Source of the DNA: Baylisascaris procyonis
Lineage: Eukaryota; Nematoda; Chromadorea; Rhabditida; Ascarididae
DNA: 64,000 nt
NCBI GenBank assembly: GCA_037389465.1
Contig: JAZARR010000074.1
Location: forward strand, 4,712,501 to 4,776,500
Direction of reading: 5' to 3'
Part shown: piece after piece, positions 25,924-39,106 of the stretch
Position numbering within the stretch: the first letter of the stretch is position 1
How the letters are laid out: each line of letters begins with the position of its first letter
Program-made: the position numbers and the translations under genes
Notes under the pieces: model-generated
Seen by the model: the letters and a program-made list of their open reading frames with translations, nothing else
Told to the model about the DNA's origin: nothing
Databases searched by the model: none

Positions 25924-28710
25924 CTCAAGCGTGTGGTCCACTTATACCCATTGTCCCACCGAAACCTAGTGATTCCTCATATAAATTAGCATTTTCAAGG
26001 CATATTGGAATATGATATCGCTTGTGTGTATGTATGTTTACTTCCTTATATGCTCGTCTTCTTTACTTTTTACTCTGCTTATATGGAATAATTAACTCTG
26101 CACAAATAATTCAATTCAGTGCTTGATTATTCAGCTTATAGGGGATGAATTTGAAATGGTTGATTACCGAATCAAGCCAAAGCTCGTTATTTTAGTACAC
26201 AAACACTTGAACTCAAAATGAATATTATTGTGATCATAGTGTTTTAAAAATATTTAATCACTTTATAATTAGTCAGCTCTGATTGTGAACTACTGGGAAA
26301 CATGCAAAATGCTACGAGAATGGCGTTTTTAATGATTTACTTCGAATTCTTCTCTAATATTTGGGAATGTTTTATATGATTTAATAGAAATTAATTGTTT
26401 CATTTTTGTGTGCTGATTGTGTATCCTCCTGGAATTGGGTAAATAATTGAAAGTCCTTTATAGCAATAAAAAATCTATTGTTTTTGAGGAGAATGAATAC
26501 GAAAGAGTGGATGATAGTGTGTCATTCAGGGGACTGTGCTTCAAAATTTCGATGCATTTTGGAAACAAAAAATTTTCTGTATAGAAAAAGAATATCGAAA
26601 GAATATTCTTTACCGTTAATTTGTTTGTCCGTTAAAAGTTTTAGCTGCTTCAACTCTTAGGCATAATTTCAACTTTAAATTGCTTTATTTGAGCCTATCC
26701 CATAAAAAAGTTTTTGTTTACTGCCCATATACGTTAAATGTAATAACGATAAAATTTCATAGACGATTAAAATTATTTCTTACATGATAGTTTATTTGGG
26801 AATATACTTTTTCTATGCACTTGTATTTATACAGAAATCTCCTAGAAAATGAATTTAGTTTTTTGCGAAATGTTCCAATAAACGAAGTAGCAGTTTTCCA
26901 ATCAAGCTTTGCAGAAAGATTTGTAGTACCGTTTAATCCCGCTATCGTTTCAGTTTCTGATATCCATTCGCGCATATTGTGCGAACTTTCCTGGCGCGTT
27001 TTTCCACTTAGCGACTAAATAGCTGATCGAAATTTTGCATTGATGCAAATTCGCATGAGATGTTGACGTTTTTTTTTTTGCATCAAAGCATCTGCATTTT
27101 TTCGCTCTTGAAAAGCGTTTTGCGATTGATGACAAGCTTAATTATAGTGTTATTTATTTTCGAGTTATGCAGTAATTTGCTTCTAAAGATAGCTTTCGCT
27201 TATGCGATTTTAAATACTTACTATACGAAAGTGATTAGCGAGTTTATTAATGCGTTGCATTTTGAAGAAAATATGTCTTGCAATTAAAAAATTGTTACAT
27301 TTTGCAATGAAGTGTTGCATAATTCGTAAATTATTGCAATACAGCCAACCAAATCTTCTTTTTTCCCCCCCTCAGCAAATCTTTGAAATAATTGACCCTC
27401 ACGAACAGCAGTGTGTTTCACTGTCATACTTTAATTCGTTTGGTTCTTTGAATTCTTCGAAGTTTAGTCGCTCACACTATAAGCTCTGAACTTTGCTAAT
27501 AATAGGACCCAGTGTCGTCATCGTGTTCTTTTTCTGCGGAAAATGCAGCGATCATTGAAATGTGTGGTTTGTTATTAGTGATATATAAAAATATCTACAT
27601 TAAGCGTTTAGTAATCTTGAGGCAATACTATATCTAATTTTATTTTATAGCTTATTTCAACGATAAAATTTTTCTTGAACGAATTTTTCTAAACTTTAGC
27701 ATATATTTTCACTATGACTGTTGTTTTCCACAAGAGCATATAAAGATGCATATTTTCAAATGACATATGATTATCTCGGTCCTCTATGTTATTACCTGGA
27801 AAAAGAAGGACCAAAAGAACGAACACAAATTTTCAAGATTTTCAAGGAATGACCTTTAAGCATATCGTGAGCAATTACTCAAAAGAACTTCAACATTTTT
27901 TGTCAAATTTAAAGAAGAATATTCTAATAGCATTGAATTTTCAGCACCGACGACGAGTTTCTAACAAAAAAATTTTGTCCTTAAAGTGTGCCGGAAATTG
28001 GGGCGGTATATTTCTTTAATTGGTCCACGCCTTTAGGGGCCACGCATGCTTTTGGCTCTGGCTTGAGATGGATTATTGAGCTCATGCGTAATAAACGTGC
28101 TCGAGTAACCTGAACAAACGAAATTCTATAGTACAGCAAATGTTTCACCCTGAACGAGCAGTAGACGCATACATTTAGCTGTGTGCAATGGCTAGTTGAT
28201 AGGTTTATAGGTTTATAAGTTCAGTTTTCAATGAAAGCTTTCATAACTATTTTCAGTATTGGTTGGTCAACTTCACTAACTTCAAAATTTCCAGTATTGT
28301 GGAATTTACGAAATTTAAAACTTTCGCCTCACTTTTCATCGACCACACAATTGCCTTTTTTCTTTGGCAACTTTGATGTTGTGATTAGTGCTCTTTCTAA
28401 TTCCACTGAATGGCCGTTACATTTGTTCAGTGCACATTTAATCAGTGGTATATTGCTGGTCTAGATAATCGTTTTTTTTTGGCAGTAATTAACTCAATAT
28501 TGATAAATACAAAAAGCATATATTGCGTCAGTTTTTTTTTTTATTTGATGCACTTCTTCATTAGTTTGCTGCTCATCTTTTCAAATTCTTCTTTCAAATT
28601 TCTTTGAATTGCATTCGGCATTCTATGAGAGATGATGCGTTGAGGGGATTCTTCAAAATTCACGTAATGTTAAGTGATTGAAGAACGAAATGTGTAAATA
28701 AACATGCAGG

Positions 28711-28746
28711 TATTTATTTATTTATTTACTTATTTATTTATTTATT
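28711..28746 (+). repeat. (TTTA)n microsatellite
   Basis: About nine TTTA units with one C interruption. Similar short TTTA tracts occur near 18925 and 36190. Confidence 0.8.
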
Positions 28747-30016
28747 TTTTGTTTATGCAATACCAAGTGCGAATTGTGAAATGCAGTTAAGGTGTATCTC
28801 AGAGAAGAGACGACATAAGGATGTGTGTGAGGAAGAGAGCGGACTAGGGAGAGGAGATTGAAGGGGTGCAAAGTGAAGCAAAAAAGCATGTGAAGGTAAT
28901 ATGTATATCGCTGAGATAGTTTCGAAATTCAATTTCACCTTCGAAGGAGTATACGGTGTTCAAACCTGAAATGTATTCAATTGTAACGCTATATAGCTTC
29001 CATGAAAATATTATCGCCATCTAGCACATTACCGTATAAATCCTTACTATTAGTACTATTATTATTTTCACGTTGTTTTCTGCCTCACTTTGTACTCTCT
29101 CACATGAGCTATATACTCTTCAGTTTTACGCTATAAAATTTGCATCAAGCATAATACCAAATGAATTTCGAATGACTTTTTTTGTGAAATCTGAAATACA
29201 GTTTTATGTAGTGATGACTATCATTCATTAGAATTAATTCATGTGATTTTATTTACACTTCCATTAGATATCGCTTTCAAATATCGCTTTCATTCTTTCA
29301 AAATATTTATGATTTATTAGAGGCTATCAAAAAATCTACGTTGCATATTTTTGAGATCTACGACAATAGGAAGGAAGTGGAGTAGAAAATGGCACAAGCT
29401 TAGTGAAAGCATGCTCCCATATTTAGCACTTCCTCTGAATTTGTGAATTTGCCAGGAAGTTTAAAGCACCGTAGACTTGATTCTGACGAATTTCGATCGA
29501 AAATTGAATGCTCTATAGAATATGTTCTATACCAAAATGAGCAAGAATATTTCTTTTCCATGACTTCTGATTGGCAGTTAAGAGATTTGTATGTCCATTT
29601 ATGCTTCCCGTTTATTTTGACCTGTTGTACAAGGCACATGTGGTGGTCTGCATTAGTGCGTAAATTGTGTAGTTAAGGTTCCATTTTTTATGGCGGACAA
29701 TTCAAATAGCTTGCTTTGGCTTTCACTTGCTTCGAACGCGATATCCATTAGACGAAGAGTGTGCCATGGTACAAGGCGCAGACTGGTATGCACCTGGCAC
29801 TAAAATGACAAAAAAAAAAACGCAAATGCATACAGTTTTACTTCAATTCTTTTCTTCTTCAACTTGCTAATTTGATACATTCAAAATACAAAACATATGC
29901 TACTTTTAGTGCTATTCCTGAGGTCACTTAGCAATTTTTCAACGTGTTTCTTTGAAGGTCATTCCACGGATAATGGTGTATAGATAACCTAATGGAGTTG
30001 AAGATATATTGCTGAG

Positions 30017-30018
<2 letters not shown>

Positions 30019-30047
<29 letters not shown>
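30019..30047. repeat. (AT)n microsatellite
   Basis: Fourteen uninterrupted AT units followed by A. It lies in non-coding sequence. Confidence 0.9.
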
Positions 30048-30048
<1 letters not shown>

Positions 30049-31344
30049 CATTCGATTTGTTATTTAAAATTTTTAAAATAGCTGTGTTCATTGTTTGAGC
30101 GCTGTCTGCAATGAGCATTTTCGGCAGTAGTGTGTATTCAACAATTTTATGGCATTTGATGGATGTTATATGATTTTTTAGACCACATATTATGATTATC
30201 GTCAGACGACATTCATTGAGGGATGATGGGTGAGTGGATATTAGTGGGAAAAAATGACTGCATAATTAGAGTCGAGATGATTAAAATATTTCTTTATGAG
30301 CATATTGACTTTCTTTTGCTAATGCAGCATGATGATATTTGAAACGCTAATAATACTCATACATCCTGGTCGCTTTTTTATTAATGTTTTCTCAAAGTAA
30401 CAATTAGGGTAATACGTTGGTTGGGTGATATATGCATTTTCGGATTTAACCATTAGATCAGTTATTCGTCACAATATAAAAAGAATCAATCGGTTTTTAG
30501 AATTGATGACCAGAACGTGTCATAGGCGACGCTTGATGATATTATCCAAGCATAATATTTGATGCACATTTCACGATATGTGAGCGTGATCGCTGAAAGG
30601 GTGCACAGTATTAAGCAGTTCACAGATTCGATGTTCATGAATAGACGTATCATCTAGGACTATCTATGACCGCCAGATAGATGGACACTTGTAAAGGAAT
30701 CGGCTTCAAAAGAACATTTTTTACAAGCAAATTTCACTAATTATTTTTGGCTGCGGCGTTGCACGAGGAAAGACAGTAGTACAGAAATAGCAAAAGAATT
30801 TACATTGATGTTGCCATCATATTACTCATTGAGAAAATGCGTTACAGAGAGCTATGAGTTAACTTACGATTTTCATACGTCCGAACAGATATGCTTTTTC
30901 CATCATTAATTATTATTACAAATGAAATAGAAGCGGTCATGTTATTTGCTGTTGCCGACGTTGCTAAATTGTTACCGGCAGCTATTTAGGAGTTTCTAAA
31001 TGTTTTTTGTGTTTAAATGCTCTTATGCTAATATCATAAACCTGTTTAGTGGATATATAGTATTATTTCACTCATCTTGCATATAGACTGATCGCATATG
31101 TCATTTTAATGGCGACAGTTGTTTTCTTCGTTTCTAGAAATGGTAGTAACATCGTCGAAAAGAGTGGGCAATTAGATTAACGGTCATTCCGTCAGATCTT
31201 AATGGATGCGTAAATTTGTTGGTGATCAGACCACTGAGTCGGCAGTCGTTTATGAAGTCCGTATTGAATATGCAAGATTGTTTGCCTGAACAGCAAAGAG
31301 GATTCAGTATAGAAGAGAGCGTATAGACGATTGCATGTATAAAT

Positions 31345-31356
31345 GGGGGGGGGGGG
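31345..31356 (+). repeat. Run of twelve G
   Basis: Twelve consecutive G in AT-rich DNA, directly 3' of an open + strand frame. Such homopolymers are also common assembly and sequencing trouble spots. Confidence 0.85.
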
Positions 31357-32211
31357 AACAATGAATAGTGTTGCTTAGATGCTCTATAGAAGCTGCACAT
31401 TTACATGATCTTTGTTTCAAGCGTCATTCTTTTCATGAAGTAAGAAAACTAGGCGCAGTATGAAGTCTGGTCATGCCGATAAAATGACATCTTCTGAACG
31501 TTTGCCTTCATTATTTCATTTTTTTTTTTTTTGATTTGAATAGATATAATTCCAGTCTTTATGGCTGGGTAAGGTCTAGAATGCAATAGAATTGCTAACA
31601 GACGGCTGTTTTTTTTGTGGTGAATAGTAGAGTGGTGAGGGAGACCTTTTTGATTTCAGGATCTTAAACCTACTTTATTAATTATCTTCTACAAGAACAA
31701 CATAGCAGTTCGTCTATCAGTGGTCAGTGTTGAAAGGTTTGTTGAGTTTGGCTGAGTTTGATAGATTCAACAATGAGTTCAGGTGCATAGGGAAAAAAGC
31801 GAATGAGTGCATTGATGTGGGTGGAGGCGATGATTGAATACGGATGAACGCTTCATGGATTTTAGTACAACACCGTAACAGGAGGCCACCATTTGACCAG
31901 AGGCCAACAACGGCTACAGTGGGCAATCGTTTTTGCTCTTCGCTAGGTGATAAATGGGAAGCACAACCGCCATCTACGTGGTGAGACCGCACTCTGCTTC
32001 TCTATCTATCGCATTGACCATTTTGTGACCAAAACATCACAACGCAACATTGTCGTTTTACGCTTACGCCTTTGTATCACCATTCCCTTCCTGAAAAGAT
32101 CGTATACAGTGAAAAAAACTCTCTTATATGTAGCCGGCATCACCACTTCATAAGAAATATGCGAAATAATACCTTGATATTTTATTTGATTTTGCCACTC
32201 ACAGCAGTAAG

Positions 32212-32272
32212 TCATAAAAGATTCATTTTTTTATAACTCATCATAAAAAATTCATTTTTTTAAAATAACTCA
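32212..32272 (+). repeat. Tandem duplication of about 30 bases
   Basis: The segment beginning TCATAAAA and ending ATAACTCA is present twice in a row, with small differences in the lengths of the T and A runs. Confidence 0.6.
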
Positions 32273-32599
32273 ATCAGTGATAATTAGAAAACCGATTTTC
32301 ACAAAAAGCATGCAGATTCAACTGCACTTTTAAATGCCTATAACTCTTTTTTAGGTTGACATAAGAAATTGTGCGATGTACATTATAGTCAGGAAATTTC
32401 GCGATTCTATCCACAGTGATGTCCAAATTGAAAAGCCAAAAACATGCATTTATGAACATACTTACACACAGAGGCGAGATAATGAGCTTTTCGGTTGTTA
32501 CTTCGCAAAAAACATACAAAAACAGATCTGCTGATGATGATCGCTAGAGCGCAGAGATCGTTTGAAATGGGATGGCATTACCCCATGAGTGAAATTTCT

Positions 32600-35327
32600 A
32601 AAGTTGATTAGTCAAAGTGGAATGCAAAATTAGCATATCGTACCATCTTCTGAGATTAACATATCCACTTATTTTCATTGTAAATAAAGAAACTCATTTA
32701 TTTGAAATCCTAACAGATCGGCGTATATTAATTTAGGTGCACCACCTTTTTTCGGCGTTTATTTGAATTTTGACGATTAAACAATCGTTTTATTTCAGCT
32801 TTTTTCGCTTTTTTTTTCTTATTGACTACGCTTGTAGTGCAGTGAAGGTTTTCAATTGCAACTTTGTTATGTTTGTTTGATGTGTTTGTGGTCATGATGA
32901 GTGCACACTATGCATTCGATACTTTCGTTCACATTCACGTTTACACGGAATATTTTGTGAGGAAAAGTTGTCTGTGCCTGGTGGTGTTTGTTTGCTAAAT
33001 GCTGCAACGGACAACACTGCATGGCACTGGTTATACGATCACTTCCCCCGCCTCTTGCTTCGATCTTTTCAAAAAAAAAAACAACTATTCAACCTTTCAT
33101 GATGGACACATAGCCACCTCTTTTCCTGGTTTGTCTTTCTATTACGCTCTTATGTTGCCTTCACGGAACACTTCGTTTCGAATGTTGGTGATATCGATGC
33201 ATATTTCTTATGATCCTAGATGTGCAGAAACATAATGGCGGAGAAAGTGGAGGCGGATTATTTAAGTGTTTAAAAACGAAATAAGGAGGCGATATACATT
33301 GCTATCGTAATCCATTTGTATTAGAACAGTTATTAGATTTGTTATTATAAAACGGCTTGTGCATTGTAAAGAAGCGCAATACTCAATTGTTTATTCGGAA
33401 TATTTGCAATGCGATAAATTCACTCAGCAATAGATATTTTTAAAGGTGTTCATAGCTATGGTTTTAAAACTGCTCTTATCTTTTCTTTATCCACCACAAC
33501 AAAAATCTAGCAGGGAGTGTTAATTTGTTTAGGCGGAAAGTTTCTGCTGTGGATGGAATACTCTATGTTGCAAATCTCATAGAAATCAGTTGTTGCATAA
33601 TATATTAGTTCTTCCTATAAATATATGTTAGAAGAAATACACAGCAATTTTCAACTATTATAGTCTGTCTATATTTGTTTTGCTGACATTTTTCACTGAA
33701 TGATATTTAATAATTTTTATTTGAAAGAGTAAAGAGCGATAATTCGTTCGTCTTTGAAAGTTTTCATCTAATCTCACTTTAGATCTATCAAAATTTGCTA
33801 TAGAATAGTTGTTTTCATAATCGATTGATATTTATATTCGCATAGTTTGTTCTAAGCGAATGTAATTCGTTCATCTATCCATCATAACGTGCCGTTGAGG
33901 AAATCCACAGAAACCTATACTAGATAATATTATTAGATTTTTTTTTGCTCTCTGATCCTATAGCGTAGTAACAATTCGCCAATTTATATCTTAGATATTA
34001 TTTTTTCATCTTATTTAGTTGACATCCAATGATTATGCTTATAGCTAACTAATGCATGTGTGTTTAATCTTTGCAAATCTATAACGATAAGAGTTTTCAA
34101 GTAGTGATTAATCATTGTGAAGTGAAAATACGTAATATTTGACGATTAATTAAGGAAAATATGACTTGAATTCGGCTATATTGCTTCAAAGAATGTTGTT
34201 ATTGCTTACAGTTATTATCTAGCACATCAACTTATGCTTTCATCTCTCTATAATCGATGGCTATTGCTTAATTCATCTTTGTTGTCAAATCTTTTTAATG
34301 CTCAACATTGATTTCGTTTTGAGAAAATCTTTTCGTTAGATAAGCAACGAGAAGTATAATTTTCAATAGCTGTATTTCATAAGTTTTGCAAAGCGTTTCA
34401 TCGATATATCCATTTTATGAGTAAAGGCGTAGTAGTTCGTTGATTGATATTGCCGTATTGAAGATTATTACCGTATTGAAGATGTACGCATACGCATATA
34501 CCGTATCGCGATAATATACTTATATGCAAACTTTTGGAAAGGATGCAATACTTATCTAAGATATAGGCGTATATATGTCTCTCAAACCATTTCACTCTGG
34601 AATCTACCTGATCTAAAATACGAAATTTGGTGGGCACAATATGCACCAACGAAAAAAAATTTCAACTGAAGTTGAGCGTTTTCTTTCAGGGATCCCTCTG
34701 CATTAAAAAAATCCATTCCACTGTTATGTTCAAGGATATATCTTGTCAAAGCAGCTTGGCGCTATAAGCTTTTGCAAATTGCGTTTATTGAACAAACCTC
34801 TTGCAATAGTGCTCAGCAAAGAGTTTAAAAATACATGCTATGCACCTTTCCTATGCAGTCGATCGAATTTTATCAATCACCGATTGAAATTGGTTCTAGG
34901 GACTCCACTTGATCGCATATAGAATGAAAGTGATTGGCAAATTTTGTGGTGGGAATAGGTGAAAAACTCGGTGTGAGTAAAACTTTGTTTATGAGTTGCT
35001 GTTTGTGCAGGCTGTAACGTGAAAGCGAGAGAGATATTGCTTATTGGTGCGTGTCTGTATATTTTTTGTTGGTGTCTGTCTGATTGTAGATTTTACTTCA
35101 TCGTTATGTTCTACATGGCAGGGGAACTGAAATTGCCGTAGGGACGGTGCACAAACTAAAGCAATATAATATGGGGAAATTATTCTGAATCAAATAGCGA
35201 TATACAAACATTCACGTCAACGAAATGGCGGCTTCGCTGAATTTTCCATTAGTTTCTAAAAGATGAATAAAATAAACATGAAATGAGATTTAAATGGAAA
35301 CAAGGAAGAGAGATATTTATTTTGCAG
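32600..35327. other. AT-rich stretch without supported gene
   Basis: I see no phase-consistent exons here. One GC-richer patch (32990-33240) is open for 78 codons on the + strand but has a poly-A interruption and no clear splice partners. A 13-base word, CCGTATTGAAGAT, is repeated at 34453 and 34471. Confidence 0.35.
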
Positions 35328-36831
35328 TTGAACGCAACGATTGGCATTGTTTATGCGGCAAGGCAGACATGTTCGTTAGTTACCCTTTGGGAACACACCG
35401 AGTTTACACAGACGCATCCAAGTGCTGCACAAATAAACATTCGAAGGGCACAACAGAAACAAACAATACATATGCGCGTTATCCAAACATACAGCACTAC
35501 CAAAGCGGAAGAACAACCTTCGCTCGTTGGTCGAACATTGATGGATTCTTGAAGAAGATTGATAGAGAGGGGAGTGGAAGTAGTGGAGGAAGAGGAGAAG
35601 GGGAAAAACAGAGATGCGGGGACATTTAGCAACAACAAAAGTCTATTTCAAGTTTCACTTATTGAAACGGTAAAAACTATGGGATAGGACAACGTGCATA
35701 AACTTTGATCTTTAGCAATTTCTTATTTATATATTGTCGATGTAATTTTTGCAGCGCTATAAGCAAATATTATTCGCAGATGCTATCTTTGGCGTTTATA
35801 TGGTGTATTTTATTTTTTTTTTTTTTGTAGTATATACATATTTACACACGCAAGAAGACATATCGGCTATATATGAGTGATTAATCATATAAGCGATCAA
35901 CAACGGCCGGCTACATTCACTTTTCGAGTTGTGCATTTGATTGCATTACAAATGTATTACGGCAATTCTCATTTATCGTAAATGAATTATGGCGTTTTCT
36001 GCATTTGATTTCTTCTCCATAGTTTTCTTTTTTATTTTCTTTGAAACGAGTATTTCTTTATTATAAAAACATGAAAAGTTTCATAGAGTGAGTGAAATAT
36101 TGTTCGAAAAAATCTCTCATTAAGAAGCAAATCGATCTGATTGGTTGATTCATTAAATCCATTTCTATTTTTTTGCACTCAATAATGCGTTAAATTTTTT
36201 ATTTTTTTTTTATTTTTTTGATTCTTCTATTAAACACTTCTTTCATCACATACATTTTGCTACTCTTTTCACTGTAATGACAAAAGCTTTATATGCGTTT
36301 TATTGAATCTTTTCATTGTTTTTATGAATGCTTAATTAGAACATATTCATCTATTGATGTAAATTAGATAGAATATGTACGAGCTGAAGTACGGTAGTCT
36401 AATTATTTGAAAGTTACTGTAGGGATGTAGTGACTTTCTATAATTGCATGAAATAAAATATATTGTCAATTCCGTATTTAATATATCATCAGTTTTGTAT
36501 TATTAATTGGTTATTGCCGTGTTAGTCAAAATATCTCACTCCTATTTCGGCCAGTGGTAACATGTAGTTCCACATCGTTGACGTTTTTATAATTCATTCT
36601 TATCAGTCACTTTTCGCATCGCTTTTTTCAGCCATTTATAACTTTGAGGCAATTTCTTGCCAATATCAAGTGACTTTGTTTAATCGCATTAGGCGAACAT
36701 ATTCACTGCAAGATTTCGGATCCGGTCGTTTCACAAGTCGCACATCTAAAGCCGTAAATATTCCGCATGTAATACGCCTTCATCCGACTATATTGTATTG
36801 TTTATCTGACCTATCAATCATCGACCACTAA
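35328..36831 (+). CDS. Candidate last two exons of an unidentified gene
   Basis: The segment 35328-35529 follows a strong TATTTATTTTGCAG acceptor and is open for 67 codons. It ends in phase 1 at G|GTCGAA. The segment 36632-36831 follows GCTTTTTTCAG, starts in phase 1 and runs 66 codons to a TAA at 36829-36831. Joined, they keep frame. An AATAAA signal lies 31 bases after the stop. The peptide is basic in its second half (RIRRTYSLQDFGSGRF) and has no recognised domain. Upstream exons are not resolved. The minus strand is also open over part of the second segment, so the strand is likely but not certain. Confidence 0.35.
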
Positions 36832-36861
36832 AGATCAGCCCCTGGGGGCAATCGACAGAAC

Positions 36862-36867
36862 AATAAA
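36862..36867 (+). terminator. Candidate poly(A) signal AATAAA
   Basis: A canonical AATAAA hexamer 31 bases downstream of the stop codon of the candidate exon 36632-36831. Confidence 0.4.
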
Positions 36868-37210
36868 AGTCATCTATTCAATAACCTCTTCATACGAATT
36901 TGGCACACTTAATAAAATAGCCGAGAACATTCAATTTTTTGATCTTATTCCCTAAATTTTGTAAATGAGGAATACCTTTTGGTAATTCTCTGCATTGCTT
37001 TTATAGATCTTGTTCGATGTGAATTTTTTAAAGTTGTTTTCAACGACTTCCCTCGCTATCTTCGATTGTTTCCCGAGATGGTTAGACGGTCATCAGCGAC
37101 CGAATGTGACGGACAAGTGCAGCTCGAGGCATTAAGTGTCCAACAGAAATTTACTAGAGTTGGTGGAGGGATTCATTGTTGATGGATGATTTGAATGTAT
37201 AACGAACGAT

Positions 37211-37702
37211 TTAAGGGTCCAGCAACTGAACTTGCTGTTCCATAATATTGGCGAGGAAAGTTTTTTGATTTAAGGGTCCTTTGAACTGCCATAATTCTCT
37301 CACATTTCGATGTAAGCCAGTTTTGAGACTAAGCGCCCACCTGTAAGAGATAATGGCGATCTTTATGAAACCAATGCCGACTAGAAATTCCTGAAACGAC
37401 GAACAACTACATTTCTTCATATAGGCTATTTTATAAATAATATATATATAAAAATAAAAATAACACATTTCTTTATATATTATCATCTTTGGCGGAATGA
37501 AGATGTCGTTCATTTTGCGGAAATTATCGTCGCCAGTGCACTTCGTCCACTTGCTGTGACAAAGAACAAAATAGATGCGCTGCAAAATGAGCGCTAATTC
37601 GTGCAACGCAGAATTTGGCATGATATGCGCTTTTGAAATATTTTTTATAAAAACCAACCAGTTGCATAAATTGCCAATAATTAATAGAATATATGGAATC
37701 AT
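37211..37702 (-). CDS. 163-codon minus-strand ORF, probable 3' exons of an unknown gene
   Basis: One minus-strand frame runs 163 codons to a stop at 37213-37211. Within it lie strong minus-strand acceptors: CATTTTGCAG, TTTGTCACAG, TCGTTTCAG and ATCTCTTACAG. The likeliest real coding part is the last segment after TCGTTTCAG, about 60 codons. It begins EFLVGIGFIK and contains WALSLKTGLHRN and ELWQFKGPLNQKTFLAN. The middle of the ORF (AT-rich, Tyr/Ile-rich) looks like an intron that happens to be open. I recognise no family. A 13-base word, GATTTAAGGGTCC on the + strand, occurs twice in the 3' end. Upstream exons were not found. Confidence 0.33.
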   Translation of the reverse strand: MIPYILLIIGNLCNWLVFIKNISKAHIMPNSALHELALILQRIYFVLCHSKWTKCTGDDNFRKMNDIFIPPKMIIYKEMCYFYFYIYIIYKIAYMKKCSCSSFQEFLVGIGFIKIAIISYRWALSLKTGLHRNVRELWQFKGPLNQKTFLANIMEQQVQLLDP

Positions 37703-38442
37703 ACATGTTTATTTCAACTGATCTGATCGCTCATATAAAAAAAAGCTTCTTTGAATGATTTCATTTTATGCGGCTTTTGCAAATTTGTATGTGTTTATTT
37801 TGCGTTATGCGTTATTTGTTTACGCGATAAGAACATCAAAGTGAGTGGGCAATTCTCTTTTTTTTTTCAGTCTCGTCCAACGTTCCACATTGCAAATTCT
37901 TACTTCTCAACTTGTAGACAATTCGCAAACGACGAACTTTTGGTACAGATATGCGAATTGTTCCTTTTTTTCTGCTTTATTTATTTGTTGATATGGGGAC
38001 ACTAAATAATACTTTGAATTTCTTCTTCTACCTCATCCCTATCCCTTTCCTACCAACTCGTCTTCATTGGGCACCAAGCATATTCCTCCGTTTCTTCGCA
38101 AGAAAAATGTTGAGCGCTTCGGCACCCCATCCTTCCAACTCTTCGCCCTCTTTATCTCACCCCTCCGACTTCGTCATCCCTACATGTGGTCATCTTACAA
38201 TCTCTTCTTCGTGGTCTTTCCTAAAAAAGTAGCTTCAGTAAATTGAATATTGACAAGTGGTCGTAGTAGATTCGTTATCTGTGGAGAGAACCAAAGGTAA
38301 TGTTACGAAACTTTTCATTATAACATGCGGTATAGGATGACTTCCTATTGCATATTTTATATTCAGTTATCCACGTATAATAAAGTTACAAACATTTTAA
38401 GCGGATAAAAGTCTCATGTATTTATGCTGAACGGATTTTCAG

Positions 38443-39106
38443 CTTGCAACGATTGGGTGGGAGAAAACCGAATTTTTTGCAAGATATTGTTGCGGGCATG
38501 CCTGAACGGCTAAATTTGGAGGCACATTTGATGTTTTTTCTTTGTTTATAACCTGTAAAACTGATTGTTCGGATGGGCAATCGCAAAATCGCTTATTGTG
38601 CCAGCTTCCCTAGAGCGGTTCTGAATCCGTTTGAATTCGTTTTCGTTGCATCCCTATAACTTATTTCAACAAGCAATATTTGAATATAATATTTATATGG
38701 ATAATAGTATCGCAATGTTCAGTAAAATATAAATGAATATTTATTTCATTAAAGAATGCAAGATATGCCTTCAGTTACAACGTGGGAACAAGGCTGAACA
38801 ATGGAGCATCAAAACTGTCATAAAAGATCTAAAGAAAGTTTACAGTTTAGTACGACAAAGTATAGCGAGTGATTCGACGATAACATTATGCTTATTCGCA
38901 GAGAATTGAACCATGAGAAGTTGGCTTTGCTCGGTGATCGGATACTGGCGAAAATTCGCATGAGTTCGATTGCTAATCAATATTATGAGATTTTCTGCCT
39001 GTACAATTTCTGTACTGAACAATTGTATGCGTGTACAACTCCAAAGTCGAATGAGTTGAGAGCCGCCTTGCCACTTGTTTTTGCTGCTGAAAAAAATGCA
39101 GCTTAG
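38443..39106 (+). CDS. Candidate gene 3' end with degenerate RNase III-like signature
   Basis: Three + strand exons join in phase 2 throughout: 38443-38532 (acceptor CGGATTTTCAG), 38775-38816 (acceptor ATGCCTTCAG) and 38902-39106 (acceptor TTATTCGCAG, stop TAG). The last exon reads ELNHEKLALLGDRILAKIR and continues to a C terminus ending AAEKNAA. HEKLALLGDR resembles the RNase III signature ([DEQ][KRQT][LM]E[FYW][LV]GD), but the catalytic Glu and the aromatic residue are replaced by Ala and Leu. If the resemblance is real, the protein would be a non-catalytic RNase III-like protein, as some mitochondrial ribosomal proteins are. That function is inferred, not shown. The last exon has strongly coding-like codon choice. 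The 5' exons are uncertain; a possible one follows a poly-T acceptor at about 37870. Confidence 0.42.

Larger units (their letters stand above)
26000..32600. other. ORF-bearing, GC-raised islands; possible exons, strand unresolved
   Basis: Several islands stay open for 35 to 60 codons and have usable splice signals, but I could not join them in phase. On the + strand the most protein-like are 26470-26585 (acidic, contains FEENEYERVDD), 27378-27489 (good pyrimidine-rich acceptor, ends in a stop), 28000-28103, 28257-28460, 29427-29592 (contains SLKHRRLDSDEF, donor GTCCAT), 31161-31329 and 31690-31940. On the minus strand, 27018-26767 has a TTTAG acceptor and a GTAAGA donor, and 31992-31717 is a 91-codon ORF. 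Overlapping frames are open on both strands in most of these islands, so composition alone does not settle which is read. Sequence between the islands is AT-rich with no other feature seen. Confidence 0.3.

Noticed and set aside
30700..30800. GVARGKT, resembling a Walker A P-loop
   Set aside because: The spacing is wrong (three, not four, residues between the glycines) and the frame is short.
35294..35629. VYTDAS in a 111-codon frame, resembling a retroelement RNase H motif
   Set aside because: The flanking residues do not fit RNase H or reverse transcriptase, and a better-bordered exon uses another frame.
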